The notes beneath the pieces were generated by a model that was not told the DNA's origin, did not search any database, and saw only the letters and a list, made by a program, of their open reading frames with translations. A stretch of 64,000 nt of DNA, taken from Xestospongia muta. Its lineage: Eukaryota; Porifera; Demospongiae; Haplosclerida; Petrosiidae. Position 1 is the first letter of the stretch. Each line of letters starts with the position of its first letter. The position numbers and the translations under genes were made by a program. The stretch covers positions 13,700,263-13,764,262 of the forward strand of contig OY848918.1 of the NCBI GenBank assembly GCA_963693285.1, written 5' to 3'. This document shows, piece after piece, positions 35,542 to 46,232 of the stretch.

Positions 35542-38500
35542 CATATATATGTATATATCACATCATTATAAAAAATGATTGGTTGATTTAACCAATGTAT
35601 TGTTATGCAGATTCCATGTACCAAACTTAGTATGATGTAAAAGTAAACATAACATTGTTTAGTTACTGATGTACTACTTTTTTATGTAGCTAGTAGTACA
35701 TTAGTAATAAAAACTGTATGATTGTATGATTACTTTTATATCATACTAAGTTTGGTACATGCAACCTGTATAATAATATATTTGTTAAATAAACAAATCA
35801 ATTTTTATAGTTTGTATATACTATTATATAGGATGCTGATACACTGGATTTATTGAGTGCTCTCTGTTTTACTGGTGGTCATCCTATCAGAAGTTTACAA
35901 AGTATCATTAAAGTCTAATGTATTACTATAGGACTTATGAACATTGTTATATTAAATGTCATGTCAATATATACAAATATAGATATATTTAACTATTATT
36001 ATTGATGTCTTACAGCATCTATTTGTGACAAAATTATCAAGTCAGATCCAGTAAGATAATATAATATTACTAACATTTCTATTAAACAATTACACATCTA
36101 TAAAAGCTATTAGGTTATCTTAATATAGGGTTGTTTTATCTTAGCTTTGTTTACTTAGATTAAATTGATGGTTACAAATATAAATCTGATTTTTAAATCC
36201 TTTTTACAGGGATTATTTTTTCGTACTCAACTAAAAGATGACGGTATAGTTTATTATTACAATATTAGATCAGGAGAACAGCCTCTCAGTGCTATGTGCT
36301 CTATTGTAAGTATGATGTTGTATTTAAATAGGACATGCGTTACACTAGTATTCTTTTATTTCTTTTAATTTTTGTTAATAATAATAATATGAAGTTAACC
36401 TTTAGAAATATGCTTAGTCTTATTTCTCTCTCTTGGCTTGTCCCTCAAGCTATTCAGTTTAACAATTTTGATACATGTACAGTGAATGTAAGCATCCACA
36501 TGTTAATGTTATTAATGTTGTATACTTTCATGTTAGTGAATTGTATTAATTAACTTTTAATTATTATATTTACCAAATTATAGAGTGTAGAAATACATGT
36601 ACAATTATACATGTATGCTAATAACTATACAATTATATTGATAACTATATACATGTATGTTGATAACTATATATGTACATTATATCGTTTTCTCTCTGTA
36701 GGACAAAGCTCATAGCAAAGACTTCAAATTTTTTGTTGCTCAATTAAAACTTTTTAGTCAAGTTTGTAAGGCAAGTTATATAGTCAAGCAAAACAGGCTT
36801 ATTATACCAACAATTACAGGGTATAAATAAGCACTCAATTGATGAATTGATCCAATGGATTCCTTTTAAAGAAGCTCTGGTAGTTTTTAACAGTGATGGT
36901 GTTCATCCATTGGTGAAATCAGCCTATTTGGATTTTGTTATATCAGTATATATGGACGCCAGTGTTAATGACAGTGGTATTGATATTGATAACTTGTGGC
37001 GATGTTTTGTAAGTGAAAAATGGCTTATTTTCATTGTTACTGGGATTTTCACATGTAAAAGAGTGTATAGATTACAATTTTAAGCAAAAATAAAGCCAAC
37101 ACTGTAAAAATTGATTTGTTGATTTAACCAATATATTGTTATACAAGTTGTATGTAGCAAACTTAGTAAGATGTAAAAGTAAACATAACACTATTTTGAT
37201 TACTGATGTACTACTGTTTATGTAGCTAAGTAGTACATTAGTAATAAAAAAGTGTTATGTTTACTTTTACATCATGCTACGTTTGCTACATGCAACCTGT
37301 ATAACAATATATTGGTTAAATCAACAAATCAATTTTTACAGTGAATACATAGTTGATACTCAGTTATTATAAGTGAATAGGATTTGGTATCTGTACATGT
37401 AGCAATGACTTTATTGTGTCTTCTGTAGTATTGACTTACTTTAGAAAAGATAAAATTATTTTAGAAAAAGAAAGGTCAAAGTTAATGAAAACAGACTTTA
37501 GCATGCAAGTATTACTTTAAATCTCTTACCTTTTATATTATACTTATTTGTGTATTTATACTATGTTGTAATAATGTTGTATCGTACTGTTATTCAGCTA
37601 TGGGAGAAGTTATCTCTTAATCCATTAGCAGCAGCTAATGTGACAAAGAACTTAGTAACTGGTCTTGATTATGGTGAGGCTATTGCTACGTTTATAGAAA
37701 TTATCGAAAATTATATTAGCAAAAATCAAGTAAGGAGACTCTCTAATATATAACTCATTATTACTAATTGATATTATGTACTTGTAGGTCTTAATTGCTA
37801 CTGGACGTATTACTGGTTATAATGAACTTCTTGATCAAATGTTAGCTGCCCTGGAACCTATGGTAGAATATGGCTATCGTTGGAATGTAGATGAAGAGTC
37901 AAAATTTAATCTAGAGTATCTCATTTCAATATTAGATGGAAAAAGTGATAAATACTCTGACGGTAAATGACAATAAATATATAATGAAATAATTATACTA
38001 CCACAGTTTGTATAAAAATCCACCAAGGTAGGTGTTTGCAAAATAGAGAAATTAAAAAGATCAGTTACACAGAATACCTTCTCATTCGTAAATATTTTAA
38101 AGGGATTACCATTTGATCTACTAGTGATTACAAAACATCCTTGAAGACTTGGAAAAGAATTTGTTGTGGGTTCCAAGCATACATAGGCATATGAAAGAAA
38201 GGGTAAAATGTCTCTCTTACCTGGGTCCTTGGTTCTTCTGTTGTTCTAAAATTTACTACACATCTGTAACAAACTAGACTTGACCTTAGAACCAACATCT
38301 CAAGATAGAATAATAGTATGACAACTCAATGTACAAAATAACAATATTCCAGAAAGTTCTGACAGGGGTACAAGTTCCTGTTCAATGTAATAATTACATA
38401 TAATTATCAGTTCCAAAGTGTTTACATAACTGTTGAGGCCAGGGCTTTAGACATGCCTTCACAACATGCGATTCAAGTTGTTGAGGCATCTGCTGAAATA

Positions 38501-41500
38501 AGAATATTTTACAATTTTAATTTTTCAGGCAAATAATAAAGGCACTCACCATGTATATGCAAGGATGTAATTTATTTTCATAATAGGAGATGCAAAATGT
38601 TAAAGAAACTACAGTATTATTCTTTGTTTTACTGATCAATTTATTTCTTTTAAGCAATATAGCACAATTGCTTAGCTATTTCCTCATGTCATGAAGCGTT
38701 TCTGTTGGAAAACACTTGTATCATTTCCTGCAAGTTCTTAACACTCATTCTCTGACCTTACTAAGGATTAGTATGGAAAACTATTGAACATCAGAGCATA
38801 TCCTCTAGTTTAGGACTTCTCAGTACATATATTACTCATTGAATTTGCATGCTACACTATGAATATATTGGGACCAGTGTATAGAATGTATTTAGAAGAT
38901 ATTGTTATCTAATATCTAATGACACATTTTTAGGTTGAGAGCCTTTTTCCTGGTATTTTTACTATTGTTTTACTTTATATAGATACAGACTATGATGGTA
39001 ATGATCGTTATAAAATTATTTCAGAAAACAGAACAATTTTTCAAATTAAAACAAGGTCTAATTTCTCATAAAGTGTTTTAACAATAAATTATATTATTTT
39101 TAAACTTGTAGGGTTGTGAGATTACTCCATGTCTTCTTTAAACAATTATGCTACTTGGCATTGGTGGTAAGTTATTAACCCTCAATACCTAGTGTGTGGG
39201 AGAGGGTTACAGCACTTAGTGTGCGTGTGTGTTACCTTAACAAGGTGCTTCACCTACCTATGTGTATAAATAAAAAAATGCTTAACCTGTAGTATTCTAT
39301 ATGTTTGATCATAAACTGCTCTTTTTCATGTTTGCTGTTTTTGAAATATATCAATAACCAAGAAAGCCTCTTAAAAAGGCACAGGCCAGGTCATTGATCC
39401 AAGCATTATAGTAAGTTTGTATAGTGTAGTAAACAGAATAACAGACGCTGGAATTTTTGATAACACTTACTATAACCATGACTTGTTTTCTTGTCACTAT
39501 TCCTGGTGGTAAGTAGATACATTAGCTGTTCCTGGAAGAGTATCATTATGTTCGCTTTATTGTTACTATAAGTAAATCTTTAGATAAAGAAGAATAGCTT
39601 GTGGAACACCAAATTAAATTAATACTTTTGCCATTATATAGTCTTCCTTTATGACAATAGGTGGGTGTGAGGTATGATCATACCTGTTAATAGTTCTGTG
39701 TTCTTTTTTGTGAACTTTTCGTGTTTTAATAAATATTTTAGTTGGTTAATAAAGTGTTACTCAAGGTTAATAATTATCATTGTTATTTTTACATAGAAAT
39801 TTCTCTATGATTTTAAACGTCGACATCAGAACATTGTATTAAGTAGTGAAGAAACTTTGAGATCTCCCAAAGAACTTCTTGACATTAACATTCAAGCTGA
39901 GCTAGATCACCATGCTTTGCAGTAAGTAGACATCTACTGTACTTACAAATTATATCATTTCTGTAGTTCTACATTGTTTTTGACTTCAGCACATAATACT
40001 CTTTTGGGTCATTTCATTATGGATCGTTACAGTTGCTTTGATGTGAGAAAAGATGAAGGAAAAAGACTTGTTGATGTGTTACAAGATTTAATGAAATATG
40101 AAGATGATGAACTTAGAGTCTGTAGTACTAAATTATTGCTTGATATTTACAAGGTATCAATCTACAATATTTGTATAGAATTGGTATCAATTACTGGGAA
40201 TGTGACCACTTGTTTATAGGGTGAAAAGATACTAGGTTTGTTCCTATATGAGAATATGACTATCAGCTTTAAATATGGGAGAATGAGAATGTGACTGTTG
40301 ATTTTGAATACTGGTTTTCAATATTGGTATTGAACTCTGAACTTAATTATTCTAATATACATACAGCCCATTTATCTCCTGTTATATTTCATTGTATAGA
40401 AAGAGCATATAGTGTTTGAAAAAGCTCGAGCATCCTACATTGTATTTGGTGATCGTGATGTCTATGATGACATGTTGCGTATTGGTTCATTTATTGATGA
40501 GGATGTTGATCTACGTAGTCTAATACAAGGAACTGCTAGTGAAGGTAATATGATTTATAAAAAGCACTTCATAAAAAAATCTTATAGATTTCTGAAGCAT
40601 TTACTATTCCATATATTAATTGTCATTTTTACTTACGATATGTCACTTATTTTAGCAAAACTGCACATGCTGTGCTAAAAAATGAATGAACAGTTGCATA
40701 TATGTGGTTGCTGTGAGGCCATTTTCTTCAAATTTCATATTCTAGTACTTCAATGATAGACCTTCCTGAATACTGAGTTTAGTATACCTCGTGTATAAAA
40801 TGGCTACATAGCAATGGTGTATACTAAACTATTTGTTCAAAATTTAATGCAACATGTTTCCCAATAATTTACTACTTTTTAAATTTTGCATTTACTTGTT
40901 ACTTCTTATTATTAAGAAGGGTCTTAGTATGACATTTGATTACCACATATTTGCTAAACTAATGCTGTTTATCCCTACACTCTACTTATTTTTCAATGTT
41001 TTCACAAAAAGGTTTATAATATATATAGCATTCACTTTGTTACTTGGTTTCTCATTATGCATAAAGTATTGTTATTATAATTATGCAATAAAAGTTCTAA
41101 TGTGTATTTTTTACAGTTATTTGTATTTTACATATTTATAATAATTTATATTTACAATGTACCTGCATAATGTGTTCAATCCATCTATGCTTAAAGCATG
41201 TTAAAATGTAAAGACACTCTTAACGAACACTGTTGCTATAGTAACTGTTCTATGTATATATTAGATCTTGCTGAGACTCTTGAAGGTATGAGTGGTGCTT
41301 TTATTATTAGAGAAGATGAAACAGAGATGGCTACTTGTACTCAAAACATAGCTTATACTACTGGTAAGAAAACAACCACGTTACTGTTAATATTACGTAT
41401 CACTTACTACAACAGGTGTTTTCTCAGCTTTGATGAGATATGTATTGACGTTTAGTACTATGCGTGCACCAAATCAAGATAAGTTATTAAGATGTTCTTG

Positions 41501-44475
41501 TTTAACTTTACAAAAAATGGCTCGTGGAAATAACAGGGTATAATACTTATGCTTTTAATTAATGTATTTTATTGTTATACTGTTCTATAGGTACAAAAAG
41601 AAATATTTTTACATTTTTCAGATTTACTAAAAGTGAAAACTGCTGTTTCTTCTGTTGCTAGGCTATTAACTGAGGTATCACACTGTCTGACATAAGAGCA
41701 CTTGGCTAGTCAAATAATGCATGTATTTAACAGTACTACATGTATGTAACCACACCCATCAATTTAGTCTTTGTAGGGAGTACCTCTAGCAAGACAATAC
41801 AATAAAAGTGCAACTATAAGAGAAATGTCAAACTTGGCAACAATATGCATTATCTAAAAATAAATATATGCTGTTTAGTTTTAAGGACATTTGTTAAAAC
41901 AATATATTATGGTTCACTCTTTTCTTCACAGACTATGACTGACAGGATTGATCTGTCTCGTGAATTAATTGAAGGAGATGTTAAACAATTATATTTACTA
42001 GCCTGTTCTGGTGACTCAAATAATCCTGAGTATCTAGACTTTTTCACAACCCTTGTAACTGTTATGAAGGTATGACAATTATTGTAGACAACATAACATG
42101 ATGTATGAGTACTGTGTAGCCATCTAAGGCTGTTCCTCAAACACAATTGCTTCAAATTTATCAAGAAATAATAGCAAAAATGTTTGAAGAAACTCATAAA
42201 GATCGTTTTGGTAGTTTAATGACAAAGGAAAATTCTGAGGAGAGGATGACTATATTAGAAACTGTTAGTTCTATTATCAAATTAGAGTATTATTAACATT
42301 AATAATTATAGCATTCAAATAATGATCCCGAATTGTTGCAACTACTCAATCTTGCTAGTTTATTAGCTGCTTGTTGTGAAGGACAATGTAGAGTTTCTGA
42401 GGAAATAACTCAAAAGATATTCACTCTGAATGAGCTGGTCAGGTCAGTTAGTATATTACCATGTGTGTTGTCAACTAGGTGATTCATTTGGTAGTTTGTA
42501 ATTGTGAGGTATACCCCATAATTCTTATTAGTTACTATATGTACTTGTAGAGCTGGTTTAGTATGTATAGTGGGTGTTTAACTATGAAGCCAGTTTAGAA
42601 TCAACTATATAAATATAACAAAAGTTTAAACTATTATCATTTTATTTGCTCAGAATTTTAACTAATTCAGATGTGGATATGGTACGAAAAGTCCCATTTG
42701 CTCAGATTCTAGTGGAAGCCTACCTCACTACAGCGAGAGACTCTTCAAAATCTATTGATGAGTTATCAGAGAAAGAGTAAGAAGATTAACTAATAAAAAT
42801 AGAGTAACAATGTAACAGTAATTATTATTATAGTGTATACATTTTATACATGTACACATACATGTACTCCGGCATATGTCAAGTATATTTATTTCCATAA
42901 AAATGAGGATCGTTCATTTCATAGCAGTAATGAAGCATACATTTGTCTTACACATATATCTCTGTTTTATAGTGTTTTCTGGGACCACATTAAACAATTT
43001 ATCAAAACAATATCTTCTCTTTCTGACTCATTACAAGATGACAGTGAAAAAGATGTTGTCAAATATCAATTCAGAAGGCTTTTTTTCCTACATCTTGTAA
43101 GTTTTTAAAGTCCTAACATTTTTATTAAAGTATATTCTTATATATTTTTGTGTGGTTAAAAAGATCCATTATTATAATAATAATAAATAATATGGCTAAA
43201 GTTTATGAAATAAGATTAGGGGATTATAATTGCTTTTAGAATACCTAATAGCCACCATTGAAATTGGTGAACAAAATTAACAAATTAGTTAACATTTACA
43301 TTTTTTAAACTTGTTGTTGAACAGCAATTGTAAATGTAGCAAAATTTGCAAACGTAAAGACAATCTCTTGACTTGTAACTTTATCTTAATTGTATTTCCT
43401 TGTTTCCAGAGTTGGCCAGAATTATTGCAGGTTGAAGATGAGATAAAACGATCCCACTCTATACTGTTCTATTTTATTGATGGATTGGGTCCGCTAGTGA
43501 GAGCCTTTTGTAAAGAATTAGCAGCTTATAAAAGCAGAATACTATCTCAACGACAACATCAAAAAATTTTAGTTCCTCGAATAGAGCTACTGACATCAGT
43601 TGGACATGCTATTATAGTAAGGCCCTTTTTGTGACCTATTTAATTTTTTTATAATTGTTGTAGGGTTTGATCAATGGAGAGAATGCACAACTATTTTTGA
43701 CAAGTCCTGTTCATACACAATTTTGGAAGTCTTGTCTTGATAGTATTGTTAATGTCTTACCTAATCCACCACAAGAGTTTCAGGTAATTAAAAGGACTAC
43801 TAACAGGCAAAATAATTGTTCTGATGTTAGACTATTTAGAGTATCAGCCAACATAATAGGGTTTAAAGAGTGTTATCATATGATCCAATTTATAATGGGT
43901 ACAAGTAGTAGCTATTGATTTTACTTTTTATCATTATAATTTGTCCACTCATATGTAAATACTGAATATTAAATAGAATAGAAACCCAAAGTCACAGTAT
44001 TAGTAATTACTTGTTATAATATGTAATGGTAAGAATTTGAGCATGGCCTCATTGGCAGGAAAAAGCATATATGTGCATCTTCAAGAAGTAAGTATCTGTA
44101 TTATAATATTATTATATCATGTACTGTTAACTGATAGTTTCATTTAGAACTACAACAACATAATTGTAGTATTAAATTTCAATTTACAATGACCTACATC
44201 TTCAAATAAAATGAGAGAAATGACATTTTTTTATTGACTAACTCTAATGAGCTTTTTCATTGAGTGGACTGGTTACATATGCTTGTTCAAGCTATAGCAT
44301 GTATGTTTCTATTATGTAGGATGTTACTAAATTTATGGGAGAAGAGTACTATGAGTCAGAGGAAATGAGAGAATATAAAGAGAGCAATGCAGAAGAAATT
44401 GAAGGAAATGAACTATTAAATGTTTTTATTTCTAATTATAAAGTTGTCTATGAGTGGAAAGAAGGCATGAAATAA
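24453..44475 (+). CDS. IP3-receptor-like protein A, pore-less N-terminal half
   Basis: Forty-five exons, all in phase, give about 1,528 aa, against about 2,700 for ordinary IP3 receptors. Residues 1-221 form the suppressor trefoil (IYEGDTILLSF, VYGQKIKLLHVASKKYLCL, CLFRILPFRKNRGDTV). Residues 222 to about 430 form the MIR trefoil (GGSLVMFHSLELGAFLAG, WWQLEKA, CHIKHIPTHKYLAIV). Residues about 466-663 form the IP3-binding helical and first RIH region. About 1149-1242 is a second RIH repeat (YLDFFTTLVTVMK), followed by IP3R-like helical sequence to VFWDHIKQF and LFFLHLSWPELL. The last exon ends EWKEGMK-stop. RIH-associated domain, transmembrane helices and pore are absent and not found downstream before gene B. 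Homology is strong; IP3 binding and function are inference. Likely soluble or bound to other receptors. Confidence 0.88.
25893..26015 (+). repeat. Pyrimidine microsatellite upstream of exon 6, gene A
   Basis: Run of CT, CCCT and TCTG units in the intron, ending about 20 bp before the exon 6 acceptor; it doubles as a polypyrimidine tract. It creates the overlapping ORFs seen on both strands at 25823-26136. Confidence 0.85.
26858..26908 (+). repeat. Pyrimidine microsatellite at exon 9 acceptor, gene A
   Basis: CT-rich run that reaches the 3' splice site CCAAG|GGAGG directly. The copy B counterpart (48827-48935) is longer and ends CTTAG|GGAGG. Confidence 0.85.
28200..28660. other. Large intron 11, left part, gene A
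   Basis: Intronic; partly matched in copy B at about 50330-50480 (AGTAGACATGTATTTGTGGC). The ORF at 28444-28671 is not preserved in copy B and is not supported. Confidence 0.5.
28660..29905 (-). mobile_element. Ty3/gypsy-type retroelement fragment in intron 11
   Basis: Antisense to the host gene. A reverse transcriptase region (29891-29361) has GDYKLTKKMIVHPLPQI, AFTKLDLSHVYQQLCL and VEYLGHLL; the catalytic box reads SIDD instead of the usual Y-x-D-D. Below it, 29340-29040 keeps decayed sequence of the RT-to-RNase H junction (GLHSTDAKVRAIV). At 28911-28678 lies an integrase zinc-binding-like region (DLHEIHPGGPRMKTLARSYF). The order pol RT then integrase on the minus strand fits Ty3/gypsy. 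Stops and frame changes make it inactive, and LTRs were not seen. Absent from copy B at 50150-51180. Confidence 0.75.
30259..34930 (+). other. Gene A exons 12-22 (end of MIR region, IP3-binding helices)
   Basis: Exons: 30259-30324, 30372-30465, 30806-30870, 32299-32346, 32469-32543, 32601-32636, 33040-33159, 33414-33454, 33807-33918, 33979-34034, 34867-34930. Exon 18 encodes SQKTRNKMLRN: K495, K499 and R502 align with Arg504, Lys508 and Arg511 of mouse IP3R1. Exon 20 encodes PSSRCHMYLAQ, where Ser-Ser-Arg replaces Tyr567-Arg568-Lys569. Confidence 0.82.
30990..32060 (-). mobile_element. Penelope-like retroelement fragment in intron 14
   Basis: Minus strand. At about 31880-31640 the N-terminal RT-adjacent motif KRADKGSAVVILSKDDYITE and RQLSDTNFYRKLCNDPT can be read. 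At about 31430-31198, the end of a GIY-YIG-type C-terminus follows (TEKPVAEHFNHLRHSLEHM, then WIITLDTCFPRGMNL-like residues). The core reverse transcriptase between them is deleted. Copy B lacks this insertion at 52220. The plus ORFs at 31157-31747 are shadows of it. Confidence 0.65.
35497..35545. repeat. (CATA)n microsatellite in intron 22
   Basis: About ten CATA units, flanked by TATATA runs, next to a foldback MITE. Not present at the matching place in copy B (56160-56180). Confidence 0.85.
35565..35812. mobile_element. Foldback MITE, family member 1 (intron 22, gene A)
   Basis: Long inverted arms: left TGATTGGTTGATTTAACCAA through ACCAAACTTAGTATGATG, right CATACTAAGTTTGGTACATG through AAATCAATTTTTATAG. 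Same family as 37100-37343. Missing in copy B. Confidence 0.8.
37100..37343. mobile_element. Foldback MITE, family member 2 (intron 27, gene A)
   Basis: Inverted arms of about 100 bp with ends CACTGTAAAAATTGATTTGT and, inward from the right, CACTGTAAAAATTGATTTGT. The copy B sequence at about 57625-57640 (ACCAATACAT) preserves the empty site, consistent with a 2-bp AA duplication. Confidence 0.85.
37963..38982. other. Large intron 29, gene A
   Basis: About 1 kb between exons 29 and 30. The minus ORF at 37874-38176 is partly antisense to exon 29 and is not supported. Copy B intron is shorter (58215-58920). Confidence 0.5.
39797..44475 (+). other. Gene A exons 32-45 (second RIH region and unique end)
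   Basis: Exons: 39797-39921, 39967-40153, 40400-40544, 41265-41363, 41416-41537, 41591-41674, 41932-42069, 42120-42263, 42312-42442, 42654-42776, 42973-43096, 43410-43616, 43664-43783, 44320-44475. Exons 38-39 hold the RIH repeat; exon 40 (LASLLAACCEGQCRVSEEI) matches the IP3R segment just after it. The final exon encodes a Glu-rich tail (GEEYYESEEMREYKESNAEE) with no IP3R counterpart that I recognise. Confidence 0.82.
40545..41264. other. Intron 34, gene A
   Basis: AT-rich. The plus ORF at 40854-41141 is not preserved in copy B (60750-61060 carries deletions), so it is not coding. Confidence 0.5.
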
Positions 44476-44729
44476 TTAATACTTAACCTTAAGTAATGTA
44501 GTTTGATCTCTAGTCACTAATTATAAAAAGTTATTTGATAATTATAAGTGCTAGGACTTACAAGTATCTCAATAATGTGTTGCTACTATATATATCCTTG
44601 TATTATTTCTTATTTAATTAATTTTTGAGGGTGTGATTTAACTTTCATTGTTAAAAGATTAAGTTAAAAGATAAGTACATATTTTGAAAATATGGATGTG
44701 ATATAGGGATAGTACCAAACTCATCAACA

Positions 44730-44866
44730 GCTATATAATTTGATTTCTTTGCATGAGTATGATATTCAGGGATGGTCCTATCTATAATTGCCACCTTGTC
44801 AAGGTAGCAGCAGTGGCAATAGGATCATCCCTGAATATCATACTCATGCAAAGAAATCAAATTATG
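44730..44866. mobile_element. Near-perfect 50-bp inverted repeat (hairpin)
   Basis: Left arm AATTTGATTTCTTTGCATGA continuing ATTCAGGGATGGTCCTAT is mirrored by AGGATCATCCCTGAATATCA continuing GCAAAGAAATCAAATTA. The matching region of unit A (23110-23170) has only the right arm. Confidence 0.85.
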
Positions 44867-44875
44867 TAATAGTTA

Positions 44876-45006
44876 GAGCCCTACGCGAGGTTATTTAGTT
44901 GTTTAGTAATCCGAGAATTCCAAATAATACCCCAGCCGCAGGCGAAGGCATTATTTAGAATTCGAGGGTTATTGAGCAACTAAATAACCGACGCGTAGGG
45001 CTCTAG
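44876..45006. mobile_element. Short foldback element with TAGAGCCCTACGCG ends
   Basis: 131 bp with arms of about 55 bp: TAGAGCCCTACGCGAGGTTA on the left and, inward from the right, TAGAGCCCTACGCGTCGGTT. GC-rich loop AGCCGCAGGCGAAGGC. No counterpart in unit A, so it was inserted after duplication. Confidence 0.85.
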
Positions 45007-46232
45007 GTGACTTAGTTAAGAGATGCAATAACATCGTGTTACCATAGTATTTTATATAGTAACCTCTTTACAGGTTACTAATAAATATAAAAACCTGAAG
45101 CTGGCCAATCAAATTGCAGTATTTGCGTCTGGTATAAACTAAATATTGTTAGATTACATTGACTTATATTAAGACCTCATTAAAAAAACATTGTGATAGC
45201 ATGAAATGTGAAATGAGGTGTTTATAATTGATATTGATAATAAAACTTGTAAATTAGCTAATATATAGAATTAACAGGACATAAAAGGATTAACAAGACT
45301 ACAATAATCAATACTTCATGGAGATAATAGCTAATAACATTTGTAAGGTGTGTCAATTATTTGTATGGATTTTTTACTTCAACACTCTCCTAATTACAAT
45401 GAAACTAATTTTCATGTAAAGTACTAGCTTCAGTATGAATAATACATTAATCAAGAACCCATGTCATTATTTCATAAGATGAAAAACGTTGTTTACATTA
45501 CTTAGGATCCTAATTCAGTTATAATACTATTTCTAATGTAAATAGTAAAGTTATTAGAGGATAACTACAAGATAGAGTTTATTGAATGTGTGTTATTCTG
45601 TGTAAAAATAAAGTTGGTACCTGTTTGAGTCCCTTATTTATGGACTCGTGCCAATAAAGTCATCATTAAAATACACATTAAAGAAAGGTTTTATTTTGAT
45701 GTAAATGTGATTGACATAAAGGCATGTAGTTTAAGATAAGGCTTCACTAGCAAAGACCAATGAATTAAGTAAATAAATCAAACATAAACACCATCCACTC
45801 CAGGTTTATATATATACATGCATGCTTTGAAAAATGTATAGTATGTCCATATTTGTTAAGTCCTTCCTTCACTCACTCACTCCCTAGCATCATTTTAGCC
45901 ACCCACAATAGTTATATGGATGCTATTTCAACACTGAACAGCTAGGCTAGCACTCTAATGTTCAAATTAATACTTGCAAAGAAATTGATAGTAACATTAC
46001 TACATCACTGCAATAGGAATTTAAGAGCTATGACGAGTCTCATTCACCAGTAGTACGTCATGATGTCTAGATAACTATAATATTAAATCTCAGAAGTGTG
46101 TTATTACATAATTATTATTCATTAAGGTGTATTAGCGTTCATCTTGAAAATTAGCATAACTTTCTAATAACTCGACCAATTCAAAATTTCAAAATATTAA
46201 TTAGCACGTGTTTTGAGATGATTGGTTAAGAA

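Larger units (their letters stand above)
35832..39166 (+). other. Gene A exons 23-31 (first RIH and following helices)
   Basis: Exons: 35832-35901, 36016-36050, 36210-36305, 36702-36770, 36820-37008, 37598-37729, 37788-37962, 38983-39055, 39112-39166. The intron after exon 26 is only 49 nt and uses a GC donor (AAG|GCAAGT) with AG acceptor. Exon 28 (NPLAAANVTKNLVTGLDY, then FIEIIENYI) corresponds to the IP3R stretch that follows the first RIH domain. Confidence 0.82.
22985..44600 (+). repeat. Tandem duplication, unit A (about 21.8 kb)
   Basis: From about 22985 the sequence is matched, in order, from about 44610 onward to the window end. The match covers the upstream flank (23935-24420 versus 45680-46130), all exons and most introns of the enclosed gene. 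Start codons are 21,780 bp apart. Confidence 0.9.
44476..46232. other. Intergenic region between the tandem genes
   Basis: About 1.76 kb with no coding similarity to the IP3R channel half. Its right two thirds repeat 22985-24452. It holds two foldback insertions (44730-44866 and 44876-45006) absent from the region upstream of gene A. Confidence 0.6.

Noticed and set aside
40854..41141. 95-aa hydrophobic ORF that might supply a transmembrane segment to gene A
   Set aside because: It lies in intron 34, is not preserved in gene B, and using it would break the IP3R-like frame.
24453..44475. Ryanodine receptor rather than IP3 receptor
   Set aside because: The suppressor and MIR segments, the helical K/R cluster and the near-colinear residue numbering fit IP3 receptors; no SPRY or RyR repeat domains are present.
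44473..44475. Stop of gene A as a simple pseudogene lesion
   Set aside because: All 44 preceding exons are intact in both copies, and no decayed channel exons follow, so a random recent stop in a full-length gene does not fit.
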